Assembly (NCBI GenBank): GCA_019775845.1
Contig: JADQAV010000047.1
Span: 62,001 to 126,000, forward strand
Direction: 5' to 3'
Source of the DNA: Myrmaecium sp. VS I D KN 1
Taxonomy: Eukaryota > Ascomycota > Dothideomycetes > Valsariales > Valsariaceae
DNA: 64,000 bases
The first letter of the stretch is position 1. Each line of letters starts with the position of its first letter. Below are positions 30,145 to 40,509 of the stretch, piece by piece. The translations under genes were made by a program, and so were the position numbers. The notes under the pieces are model-generated. The model was not told the DNA's origin, searched no databases, and saw only the letters and a program-made list of their open reading frames with translations.

Positions 30145-32663
30145 ATGGGCAGCGTACTCCTCCTGTCGCGGGACACCCCCAGGTCCCACACCTACCCCGG
30201 CCCACATTCCTCCTCCGCTAAGGTTTTCACTTCGGTTCCTGCTCGCCTCCGCACAAAACGGAAGGGAACTGCTATGGAGCCGCGGTACTACGCTCGTCCT
30301 CTCTCCCCCGGCGGACGCCGCATTCAACATGCTGAGCGAGCTTCGACTGGTGCATTCGGAGCGTACGACGATCCTTACTACCCACATCACTCCTGTGAAC
30401 ATTACAATTCACCTCGATCGAGCGGAGAACGTATCGTCGCAGCCGGCTCCGTTCAGTCAGCTTATGCGTCACCGTCGAGCTCTACTTCACGCCTGAGCTC
30501 GGGCACGTACGATGCTTATTCTGGACGCCCTCGACGGTCGACCTTGACAGATCACTCGCGGCCACTTTCGGCACATCATGCACGACCAACCGTCATCCAC
30601 AGCGGGAAGGAACATCCGGCGAGTCCGCTTGCACTGTCCTGGGAGACCAGAGAAACACATGTCACCCCCGCCATCACCGTCCCGCCGCCACGACGTGAGC
30701 ATAAGAAGATATACAGCGTCGATGAGGGCACGACACGGTTGATTGCAGAAAGAGAAGAACCCCGAGGTAGCCGAGATCGAAGCTCTCGAAAGAGTTATCA
30801 TGCGAGCGGTCCATCGGCTCGTCATCAAGAACTAAACGATGAGTATTACTCATACACGGATGCGGCGAGCATGTTCAGAGACACCGAGCCCCGTTGGCGG
30901 CATTCCCGGGGGAGCTCTGACAGCAAGCGGGACCGCCCGAGCAGCATGATCTATGATGGCTATGGTGCCACTCCCCGGTCTTCCCGTGAACTCGGCCCAC
31001 CTCCTTCAACTCGAGGATTCGATAAAATTCATGGTGCTGGTGTAGCTAGGGCGGGCAGCACTCGAGAACGTGGCCGGTCATCATCCCGTGACAGATACAA
31101 GGACCACACACATCCTGTCTATCGAGACCCTCGAGACAGTGACTCCATCGTCACTGTCGACAGATCGATCCCGGTTCGCGCTCCTTCATCCGTCCATCAA
31201 GACCGAGACGGTCGGCGCGAGGAGAGACGTGTGCCTCGTGACGGCAGATACTCACCCCGCGACGATTATGACGACAGATATGAAAGGTCTTACAAGGGTC
31301 ATTCGTTCGAAGACTCCAGGATTGCTGAACGTGGCTTCGGTATCCGTGCCGCTCCCAGTTCATACGACGGGCGTGGGCCCGCTTATCCGTTGGCCGATCC
31401 CATCGTATCGCAGCCTAATGTGCTTGACTACATTCCCGTACTCACAGAGGAGGAGAGGCGCGAACAAGACCGCCGAGATAGGGAGTACGTAATCGAGCGT
31501 GAGCGACAAATGGAACTGGAACGGCGGGAGCGTGAGCGCGAGAGGGAGCGTCTCCGGGAGCGTGACGAGTACCGTCGTGACAGGGACCGGGATGAGAGGG
31601 ACCATATCCCTAGCACGGTCGCTCCTGCTATTGCCGACGGTGCAGCGTATGCGGTCCATGACGCGCTCGAGAAAACCGTAGAGCGTCGCCAAGAAGATGG
31701 CAGCGACCGCAACCGACGTTCTCACATCACCGATTCCTCCGATTTGGACCCTCGTGAACGGCATTACGTTGAACAAGAAGAGTCAAAGCGGGAAAAGCGC
31801 GAAAAATCCGCCGAGACTGTGGATCCTGATGAGGAATACCGCCGCCGTGTTCAGGCTGAGCTCGAACGGAGCGGTAAGTCACGAGACAGTGACTCTGACA
31901 AGGAGAGAGAGCAGCGTCGACGCGAACGCCACGAACGCCGGGAACGCGATGCAGAGGAAAATAAGCTTGACCGCAATGACGCTCGTAACAGCATCCTCGA
32001 AGGACCCTTGGTCAAAGAGCCTGCCGACGTCGTCTCCGATGCAGCCTCTGATCAAAGCAAAGACACCCGTGACAGCCGCGTTCGCATCGTTGAGCCTCCC
32101 AAGTCTGAGAAGCTGTCACCACCTCCGCCCAAAGGCATTCTTCGCAAGCCCACGGAGAAGTTTCCCGAGGACCCCAACCCGATCCGTGAAGGTGTTGCTC
32201 CTCTCAAGGATGCCAAGAAGGGAAAAGACATCCCGCTTGACGCCCGCTGGACCAAGATTGACCGACGCCTTGTCAACCCAGAGGCGCTTGAGGAGGCGAA
32301 GGAGCGTTTTGAGGAGCGGATGGACTGTGTCATCGTCCTTCGTGTGTTGACTCGGGATGAGATTCAGCGGCTGGCTGATCGGACGAAGGAGATACGAGAA
32401 GAACGAGGTAGATAATCCCGTTTTCTTATTATGAAGTGATGCCAGATGACTGCAATAACAGATGCAGCCAATACCACTCTTGACGATGAGGTGCTGACGC
32501 CTGTGGCTACTCGACAGAGGAGGAACGCTACCGGGAAGAGCGGCGACACCGACGCCACCGAGACCGAGTCGAAGAGGAGGATCCCGAGCGCCTCGCCATC
32601 GAGGCGCCGTCGGTTACTTCGTCCTCTTCTGGCCGCGATCGTCGCGATCGGGACCGAGATTAG
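30145..32663 (+). CDS. Arg/acid-rich disordered protein with a C-terminal DUF8035-like domain
   Basis: Exon 1 is 30145-32407; exon 2 begins at 32518 (acceptor CGACAG) and ends at the TAG 32661-32663, giving 802 aa. Residues 1-400 are Ser/Arg/Tyr-rich. From 430 to 620 the protein is a highly charged RE/RD/ER helix-like region. The conserved end is PPPPKGILRKP, then DPNPIREGVAPL, DARWTKIDRRLVNPEAL, ERFEER and VIVLRVLTRDEIQ, followed by EERYREERRHRRHR and IEAP. I associate this end with a fungal domain of unknown function (DUF8035); this is from memory. No enzyme fold is seen. The start may instead be ATG 30274 (MEPRYYARPLSP). A second acceptor at 32461 changes the frame and extends the protein (see 32720-33136). 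Confidence 0.8.
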
Positions 32664-32719
32664 GGTACGTTACGCGATACATATATAATAGAGGTCCGGC
32701 CTAACTAACGTCGGTACAG

Positions 32720-33136
32720 AAGCAGCAGGAAAAACACCATCATCTCCCTGGTCGGAGGCGTGCCAAATCATCATCGGAGGATAATGAATCCCATAGTCCG
32801 AGGACTGGTGGTAATAGCGTCAGTGATGAGTCGGAATCATCGTCTTCAGAGGGTCTAGAGAACCATGCCACCTTACGACATCAAACATATGATAATACGA
32901 GGAAGTCGCAACGAGTATGTCCAGAGACATATGCATCCCGCCCTCGCGACGGAGCAAAAACGAAAAATAGAGTCAGGTTTGCGGAGCGGCCGACCATTCG
33001 GCATATCGAGTCGGCGCTGGAACGGCCACAACGGGGTTCAGGGGGAAAGAGGCGGGAGCAAGAGGACGGGAGGGTCGCGGCGAATCGACTCGACGGCATT
33101 CCGCCGCTTTCTGCGCTGGTTCAATATATTATCTGA
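32720..33136 (+). CDS. Probable alternative 3' coding exon of the DUF8035-like gene
   Basis: A 138-codon open frame begins exactly at a strong acceptor (CTAACTAAC branch, then GTACAG ending at 32719) and ends at TGA 33134-33136. It is Ser/Glu/Arg-rich and contains KNRVRFAE, a match to the RVxF motif for PP1 docking. A stop eight codons upstream in this frame means it can be read only after splicing. Exon 2 from the earlier acceptor (32462-32664) ends in AGG at a GTACGT donor and joins it in phase, making a 960-aa isoform. If the later acceptor is used, exon 2 stops at TAG and this exon becomes 3' UTR. Which form dominates cannot be told from DNA. Confidence 0.5.
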   Translation, partial: KQQEKHHHLPGRRRAKSSSEDNESHSPRTGGNSVSDESESSSSEGLENHATLRHQTYDNTRKSQRVCPETYASRPRDGAKTKNRVRFAERPTIRHIESALERPQRGSGGKRREQEDGRVAANRLDGIPPLSALVQYII

Positions 33137-33957
33137 CCAGATTTGGGTAAGGGGAAACAAAAAAGGGAGTTTTATGGTTCATGATGGAATGATGGATTTG
33201 AATGGTTTCGCTATTTTCGCTTTGTCCTTCGCCATACTTTTTTCTCTCTTCCCCTCTTTTACTTTTTCCTCCTTTTTTTCTCTTCCACTTGAAAAGAGTT
33301 TGCTTTCTATCTTCTTCTCAACTTTGGGTTATCTTTTTCTTTTTTTCTCTTCCTTCCACGCTTCATCTTGCGCATCCCTGCTACTTACTATCTTCCTTTT
33401 TTTATTGGGTACAGCGTGGCGTGGGCTGGCGCGTAAACGTGGAAAGGGGCATTGGGCATAGGCGTTGCATTTCAGCACGATGCCTTCTATTGGGGGGAGA
33501 GGGGAGCCACTGTACTTATTTTCCCCTTCATCCCCTTTTTCTTTCTTGTTTTCTTTTTCCTTCGTTTGATTCGCCTTCCGTTCTCTTCTACTTCTACTTC
33601 TAGTACGCTGATTTTTGAGCCGATGATTACAAACTATGAAGATTTTGAACTCCTGTTTTTGTTCTTTGCGATTTGACCGCTTCGTTTGGGAGTTGTGCTC
33701 GTGTTACTCGTGTAGTATGTATGTGCTGATGATCCTGGCGTTCCGCTCCTTCCTCCTCTTCTGCTTCGATTCGCTTGCTTTCCTTAGGAGTATCACGCCA
33801 GCCACTGCAAGAAGTCAGAACTACGGGAGTGAGTCAAGCACGGCGCGGGACTATCTGTATGTATGCGAGTGTGGGGTTTGGCAGTGCCTCATAAACGGAT
33901 CGGAAATTCTCGCTTTCCGAAGATTAGCGATCGTCACTTACCTTATCTCGCTGTCGA
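33137..33957. other. Intergenic, T-rich, 821 bp
   Basis: This is the 3' flank of the DUF8035-like gene. It is strongly T-rich on the plus strand (33220-33400 and 33520-33610), consistent with 3' UTR. No gene is seen before the tRNA. Confidence 0.6.
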
Positions 33958-34030
33958 TCTCCTATGGCCCAATGGCTAAGGCGTCCGGCTGTTAACCGGA
34001 AGATTCCTGGTTCGATCCCAGGTAGGAGAG
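33958..34030 (+). tRNA. tRNA-Asn (anticodon GTT)
   Basis: A complete cloverleaf folds by hand. The acceptor TCTCCTA (33958-33964) pairs perfectly with TAGGAGA (34023-34029), with discriminator G at 34030. The anticodon stem TCCGG/CCGGA (33984-33988/33996-34000) encloses loop CTGTTAA, with anticodon GTT at 33991-33993. The T stem CCTGG/CCAGG encloses TTCGATC. There is no intron. A T run (34038-34047) downstream serves as the Pol III terminator. Confidence 0.97.
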
Positions 34031-34501
34031 TTTCTTCTTTTTTTTCTCCCACATATTCTTTTCTTCGATTATTTATTTCCTTTACTTTCTCTCTCTGCTT
34101 CTTCCTTGATTTTCATAATTATTCCCAAGATAAGAAGGGGTCTTCTATTGCGACTCGAGGGGACTTATCAAACTTTGAGATCGATTTTTGATGATCATAG
34201 GAGAGAAAAAAAGGTATATTAATCTAGAAATGCCGCTCGCTTTCCGTTTCAAGTGACCGATACGCACCCAGCCCAAAGTGAACCATATCGACTCCTTTTC
34301 GTCGTGCGAATCAAGACGCGCCGCGTTCTTGTGGTGCACGAGGCAATGCAGTCAGTCATGCAAAGCTATGCTCCCGTGCTTCTTCCCTTTCCTGTCCCTC
34401 GCTCTCTTCTCTCACACTCGTCGCCTGCGAGTTTCTTTTCCTTTTCCTTTTCGTTCATCCTCTATCATCCCCATCTCGACGATGTAAGCATGCACCGCAT
34501 C
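34031..34501. other. Intergenic, 471 bp
   Basis: This follows the tRNA terminator and holds the 3' flank of the MARVEL gene (-). No other feature is seen. Confidence 0.6.
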
Positions 34502-35064
34502 TTATACCTCAGCGCGGCCAGTGTGCAGGGTGCGCTCGCGGCGGAGGAGCCAGAAGAGCACGGCGCCCCAGACGGCGGTGACGAACCAGAGAAGCATGTT
34601 GGCGAGGTCGACCCAGACGGCGTGCCGCATGCGCGTGATCCCGCTATTCCCCTCGGCGTCCTCGCCGATGTACATGTTGCCAAAGAGGCCGAAGAGGGCG
34701 GTCCAGAGGATGCTGTGATGTTCGCGGTCAGCTTCGACAATCTCTGTTGTTTCCTAACAGGGAGGGAAGGATAGGACTCGACTTACAAAAGCACCCCATC
34801 CCACGCCCACAGCGCCCAGCTCTTGACGAAGGGGATGAGGTACAACAGTCCCGTGAGGGCGCTCGCGCCCGCTACAACCTCGGCGTACACCCACTTGCTG
34901 TCGGCGTAGGCGTGCGCTTTGCGCGCGTTGTCGAGATCCACGCCGTAGAGTCCCGCGACTGTCAGCGCGAGCACGAACTGCAGGAACCGGATCAGGAGGC
35001 GGACGTAGAGGGTTGGTCCGGTGCTGGCGCCGGCGCTCGCCAGGCGGGTGATGGGGTTGAACAT
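34502..35064 (-). CDS. MARVEL-domain four-TM membrane protein
   Basis: The exons are 34787-35064 and 34502-34712, with a 74-nt GT-AG intron carrying a GCTGAC branch; the product is 162 aa. Four hydrophobic segments lie at about residues 20-42, 58-76, 82-104 and 122-146; intron removal joins DGVLF|ILWTALFGLFG inside TM3. A short acidic loop (GEDAEGNSG) and the HAVWVDLANMLLW segment in TM4 are typical of fungal MARVEL proteins of about 160-180 residues. Such proteins sit in the plasma membrane or in membranes of the secretory pathway and organise lipid-rich domains. It is not close to Nce102 by eye. The substrate or partner is unknown. Confidence 0.85.
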
Positions 35065-35339
35065 TTTGGGTGGGAGGTGTGTGATGGTGGGGTGGGTGGT
35101 GTGGGAGGAGGGGTTTTATGTGGATGCACGGGAGGTCGGCGTTGCTGGCTGGTTGCTCGTTCGCTTTCTCTTGATGTGCTGTCCTGGTTTTGTGTTTGCG
35201 TGGTTTCGATTGCCCAATGAGTCGGTAATTTAGATTGGAGCGGGAAAGAAGAAGACGAAGAGAAGAAGAAAAAAGCGTTCCGTCAAAAGCTGGTAAAGTG
35301 ACGAAGAAGAAGAAAGAGATGCTGAGAATAAAAGCAGGA

Positions 35340-35405
35340 AGGTAGGTGAGGTACTAGGTGAGGTAGGTAGGTAAGGTAGATCGGTAGGCAGGTAAGTAGG
35401 CAGGT
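35340..35405 (+). repeat. Degenerate GGTA/GGCA simple repeat
   Basis: Imperfect tandem GGTAGGTGA/GGTAGGTA/GGCAGGTA units run for about 65 bp in non-coding DNA. Confidence 0.8.
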
Positions 35406-36170
35406 GTGTCGTTATATCAAGGAGGAAAGATCTTCGAGGAGCCGAAAGAGAAAAGAGGGAGAAGAGAGTAAAACGTTTTAGGGAAGGAAGTCGCGACGCG
35501 AGGGGGGTTTGTCGGGTGTGACGCTTCTTATAGAATCGCGACTGGAATGTTGTCCACTGTGTGGTGTCGTGGGGTTGGGGAAGAACGCTTCAAGGCCGGC
35601 TTGAATGAATGAGGACAAAGAGAACAATGGCGAAGTGGTGACTCGCGTTTGTAGTCGATTGTCGGTTTGGTGGGTGGTCGACAAAGGTCGTTTGGATGGC
35701 TTTGTTCGCGTGTGTAGTGTAGTATAGTAGATCGTGGGAGAGAAAGGGAGAAAGAGAGAGGAATCGCAGAAGAAGAAGAAAAAAAGAAGAGCAAGCAAGT
35801 AGAAGCAGAAGTAGAATTAAGTAAACGCCGTCCACCAACTTCTTCCCTTTATAAATCCCTAAATAAACCCAGTAAGAAACGCTGTCCCACCCTCCGAAAC
35901 TCAGCTTTTCGATCGTTTGAAGTTTGGGATAGCATGTTTGGAGTTTGAAGTGGGTCACGTCCGTTCAGCCTTGCGGACGATCCCTCGCCTACCAACCACC
36001 CGGACCTGAACCCGCCCAGCTCTGACGCGCCGGAGTCGCGCGCGCCTCCTTGGCCCTTGATCCGCGTCGGAGACAGCCACCCTGACGATCGGGGCGATAG
36101 GCTCTCGATGGGCTTGTGTCTCCTCGTTACACGCGCCAGCAGGAGCAGCGCCAGCGTAAGGTAAGGTAAC

Positions 36171-36197
36171 CAACTGACTGACTGACTGACTGACTGT
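36171..36197 (+). repeat. CTGA/TGAC tetranucleotide repeat
   Basis: About six tandem CTGA units lie in non-coding DNA; a shorter copy of the same unit occurs at 41957-41974. Confidence 0.9.
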
Positions 36198-36564
36198 GTA
36201 CCATGACGCAGGACCGCTTACACACAGCTTCCCCTCCTTGGCGCGCTTGGTTCGCGATAGACATACAGTAAGTCCAGTACCTCAGGTGCCTCCCTATATA
36301 CATATGTGTGCATGCATGCAAGTTCAGATATACATCGATAAAAATCTCAATTTTTCGGTCGAAAAAAGTAAAGGATAAAAAAGAAGGGAGGTGAGAAAGC
36401 GCTTGGTAAGTCGTTGGAAAGATTAGGTATGTAAGTAGTCTATAAAGCGATTTTTTATGTCGATCTTCAAAAAAGCGCTGCGCCCGCACCCAACACCCTA
36501 TACAAACCACCAAAACGTAAAGTTATGCCTCTGCCTTCCTTCCCGATGTCGATGAATGGAAATC

Positions 36565-37862
<1,298 letters not shown>

Positions 37863-39183
37863 GATGTGCGCTGGGATGGTGGTCGACTTGATCGGTCGAT
37901 CGCGAGATGCAATTGGGTTGTAGGATTAAGACAAGACTGCTCCGTACAGTTGGAGTAGGGTTCGTCTCGTAGGGAAGCGGGATGGGGAGGAGAGGGGATG
38001 GGATGGGACGGGATGGGACAGAAAAGGCGGAGGGGGAGCGGAGGTGGTTTAAAAAGCCCAGTGCATGCGGGCAGCCCGCGGAGGAGCGAAATTTCGTGTC
38101 AGGGGCGTGATCAGGTCGAGTCGAGTGGCATCGTTTATTTAGTTGCCGCCTGAGTTTTTCGCTGGTCGCATTTTTTTATGTGGAGGATCCCACGATGTAG
38201 CGGTAGTAGCACATGACGACGTCCGGCGGAGGAACGCCCAGCTCAGCTTGGGGGACTGAAATTGCCGCAGGGAAATCATGGAGAACTAGGGACCTTAGCA
38301 TCCCATGAATAATCCTACCCAGCTAGCGTTCTGCCCCACCGCGATTCAGGGGAGTGGGAGTGGAGAGGGAGAGAGGGAGAGGTGGGAGGAGAGTTGGGGC
38401 ATGGCGGAGGAAGGCGGAGGAGAACAGAATGATGGGGAAGTGCCCACTAAAAACCACCTAATCGATGGCCGGTCGGTACAGACGGATGTCGGAGCACTGC
38501 AGTCACCTTACAGTCGATCAATGAGGAAGAGATCCTTTTAGTACCAGGTTAGCAGAAAGGACCGTGAAGAACCTGAAGTCACCGGATCTATATACCTTCG
38601 ATATCATTGCATCCTCCTCCTCCCTCTCCCTCTTCCTCCTTTCACTCAGCGTTGGATCACCTCCACGCAATGATGCGGAGGAGGCCTCCCTAACCCACAC
38701 GGCCACCGGCCCACAGCTGTTGGCCCACCATCCACAGACCATCCTCAATCATTGACCCTCCACCACCCCACCAAACCCCGTAAATGCTACCAAAGGTAAC
38801 ATCGTGGAGTTTTGTCTGCGCAGCATGCGTTTTTCCCCTTTGACGCAGCCTCTGCCCACGGTCATCATGGCCTCCACCTGTTCCAGCACCCTCTGGCGAT
38901 GCGATGCGGTGCGTACTTGAGCAGAAGCACGGAATCTCCCCACAAAATTGGAGAAGGTTCTGCATCGGCGGAGGTCCGCAGCCAAATTCGCTGGGGGACT
39001 GCCGGATCGAAAAAAGCGGGGTGCTTCAGCCACACCAACCGTTCCCCGACGGGCGCTGCGGGCGGTCCTCGGAGGCAGACAGAGACAACACCAACAATCG
39101 CCCTGCTCCCTTGTGTATCTCACCAGCTTATTCATCCATCAGTGCATCCTCCAGGCTGCGCGGAGACGCGACCCCGTCTGATC
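37863..39183. promoter_or_regulatory. Divergent promoter region of the SDR and the 5-phosphatase, 1.3 kb
   Basis: No gene is seen. G-rich purine tracts (37975-38050 and 38340-38400) lie upstream of the minus-strand SDR. A frame open in phase with the 5-phosphatase extends back to 38812 but looks like leader sequence. Confidence 0.5.
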
Positions 39184-40509
39184 ATGACCGTCCCACGCCT
39201 CGAGACATACCTGCTCACCTTCAATTGCGCCCGGACCCTCATCGACCCTACCACCTTCGCTCCACACTTGTTCGACGCCCTTCCCAGCCATGCTCCTCTT
39301 CCCGACCTCATCGCCATCTCACTGCAAGAAGTCGCGCCCATAGCATACTCCTTCCTCGGCGGCTCCTACCTGGATCCCTACTTCGACCGAGTGCACACTG
39401 TCGTCGAGCTTGCCGCACGGAAACGCGGCGGTCAACCAGACACTTATCGCCATGTGCTTACCGAGAACCTAGGCATGACGGCCTTGATGCTGTTCGCGAA
39501 GCCGAACATCGCCGAAAGGACGGTCTGGATGCAAACTGCCAGTACCGGCGTCGGTCTGTGGGAGATGGGAAACAAAGGTGCCGTTGGTGCGCGCCTCGCA
39601 ATTGCCAGCGACAGCAGCGAAGAGCCTACGGTGATCACGTTCATCGCCGCTCACCTCGCGCCGATGGAAGACGGCGTGGAGCGGCGGAATCAAGACTGGG
39701 AGAACATCGTCCGGACGCTCGTGTTCAAAGACACCTCGCAACGGTCCACACGCGACGGGGAGGAGCATGAACCCCTCCTAGCGACATCCGTAGCAGCAGC
39801 AGAGCACCCGCAGTACACCACCCTCTACATCCCGCAAAGCTACACCTTCCTCGCCGGCGACCTCAACTACCGCACCCGCGACACCCCACCGGGCCCCAAG
39901 GACCACCAAAGCTACCCGCAGCCGACCGACCCCTCAACCTCGCCCAAACACTACACCCACCTCCTCCAAGCCGACCAGCTCACGCGCGAGCTGCGCGCCC
40001 GCCGCACCCTCCACGGCTTCCGCGAACAACCCATCACCTTCCCACCCACCTACAAATACTCCTTCAAGCGACTCGCCACGCCCGCCGGCGCCGACGGCAG
40101 TCACGAGGACGCCGCCAGCACGTGGGCATGGGCCAAACACCGCGTCCCCAGCTGGTGCGACCGCATCCTCTACCTCGCACCGCCGCCCGCCCCGCCCCTG
40201 CAGCCGCACGCCTACACCTCCCTCCCCCTGCAACCCACCTCCGACCACCAGCCCGTCGTCCTCGCCGTCAGCATCCCGCTGGTCCCGCCGGTCCCTGCTA
40301 CGGGCGACGACGATGACAGCACGCCGTTCGCGATGGTTGTGGACCGCGATTGGAAGGCGCGTTATGTGGCGGCGCGGCGGAGGGAGAAGGTGGTTGGCGT
40401 GCTGGCTTGGCTTGCGTTGACGAAGGAGGGGAATGCGGCGCTGCTTGTGCTGGGTGGGGGGATGGCGGCGGCGTGGTGGTTGTTGGTGGCGGGGCATGGG
40501 GGCGGTTGA
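39184..40509 (+). CDS. Inositol polyphosphate 5-phosphatase with a C-terminal membrane anchor
   Basis: This is a single exon of 441 aa. The endonuclease/exonuclease/phosphatase fold fills residues ~1-380. 5-phosphatase signatures are visible: LQEV (metal-binding Glu), GVGLWEMGNKGAVG (~115-125), HLAP, GDLNYR and the motif pair PSWCDRIL...TSDHQPV. These enzymes remove the 5-phosphate from phosphoinositides or inositol phosphates. The last ~25 residues, after KEGNAALLV, form a Gly/Ala/Trp-rich hydrophobic helix with almost no tail, so it is probably tail-anchored in the ER or another endomembrane. The start MTVPRLETYLLTFNCA puts the first strand of the fold directly at the N-terminus. The frame is open upstream to 38812, but that part has no recognisable similarity. 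Confidence 0.92.
   Translation: MTVPRLETYLLTFNCARTLIDPTTFAPHLFDALPSHAPLPDLIAISLQEVAPIAYSFLGGSYLDPYFDRVHTVVELAARKRGGQPDTYRHVLTENLGMTALMLFAKPNIAERTVWMQTASTGVGLWEMGNKGAVGARLAIASDSSEEPTVITFIAAHLAPMEDGVERRNQDWENIVRTLVFKDTSQRSTRDGEEHEPLLATSVAAAEHPQYTTLYIPQSYTFLAGDLNYRTRDTPPGPKDHQSYPQPTDPSTSPKHYTHLLQADQLTRELRARRTLHGFREQPITFPPTYKYSFKRLATPAGADGSHEDAASTWAWAKHRVPSWCDRILYLAPPPAPPLQPHAYTSLPLQPTSDHQPVVLAVSIPLVPPVPATGDDDDSTPFAMVVDRDWKARYVAARRREKVVGVLAWLALTKEGNAALLVLGGGMAAAWWLLVAGHGGG

Larger units (their letters stand above)
35065..36564. other. Intergenic, 1.5 kb, repeat-rich
   Basis: This holds the promoter and leader of the MARVEL gene (CT-rich on its sense strand, 35230-35480) and the 3' flank of the SDR. 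GGTA-type repeats lie at 35340-35405 and TGAC repeats at 36171-36197. Small open frames on the minus strand (35478-35958) look like low-complexity noise. Confidence 0.55.

Noticed and set aside
35478-35958. Minus-strand Phe/Leu/Ser-rich frames as a small membrane protein
   Set aside because: Composition comes from purine-rich simple sequence on the plus strand; several frames are open at once and no start context stands out.
38812-39183. In-frame N-terminal extension of the 5-phosphatase
   Set aside because: The extension has no similarity to the family, and the phosphatase fold starts right after ATG 39184; treated as leader.
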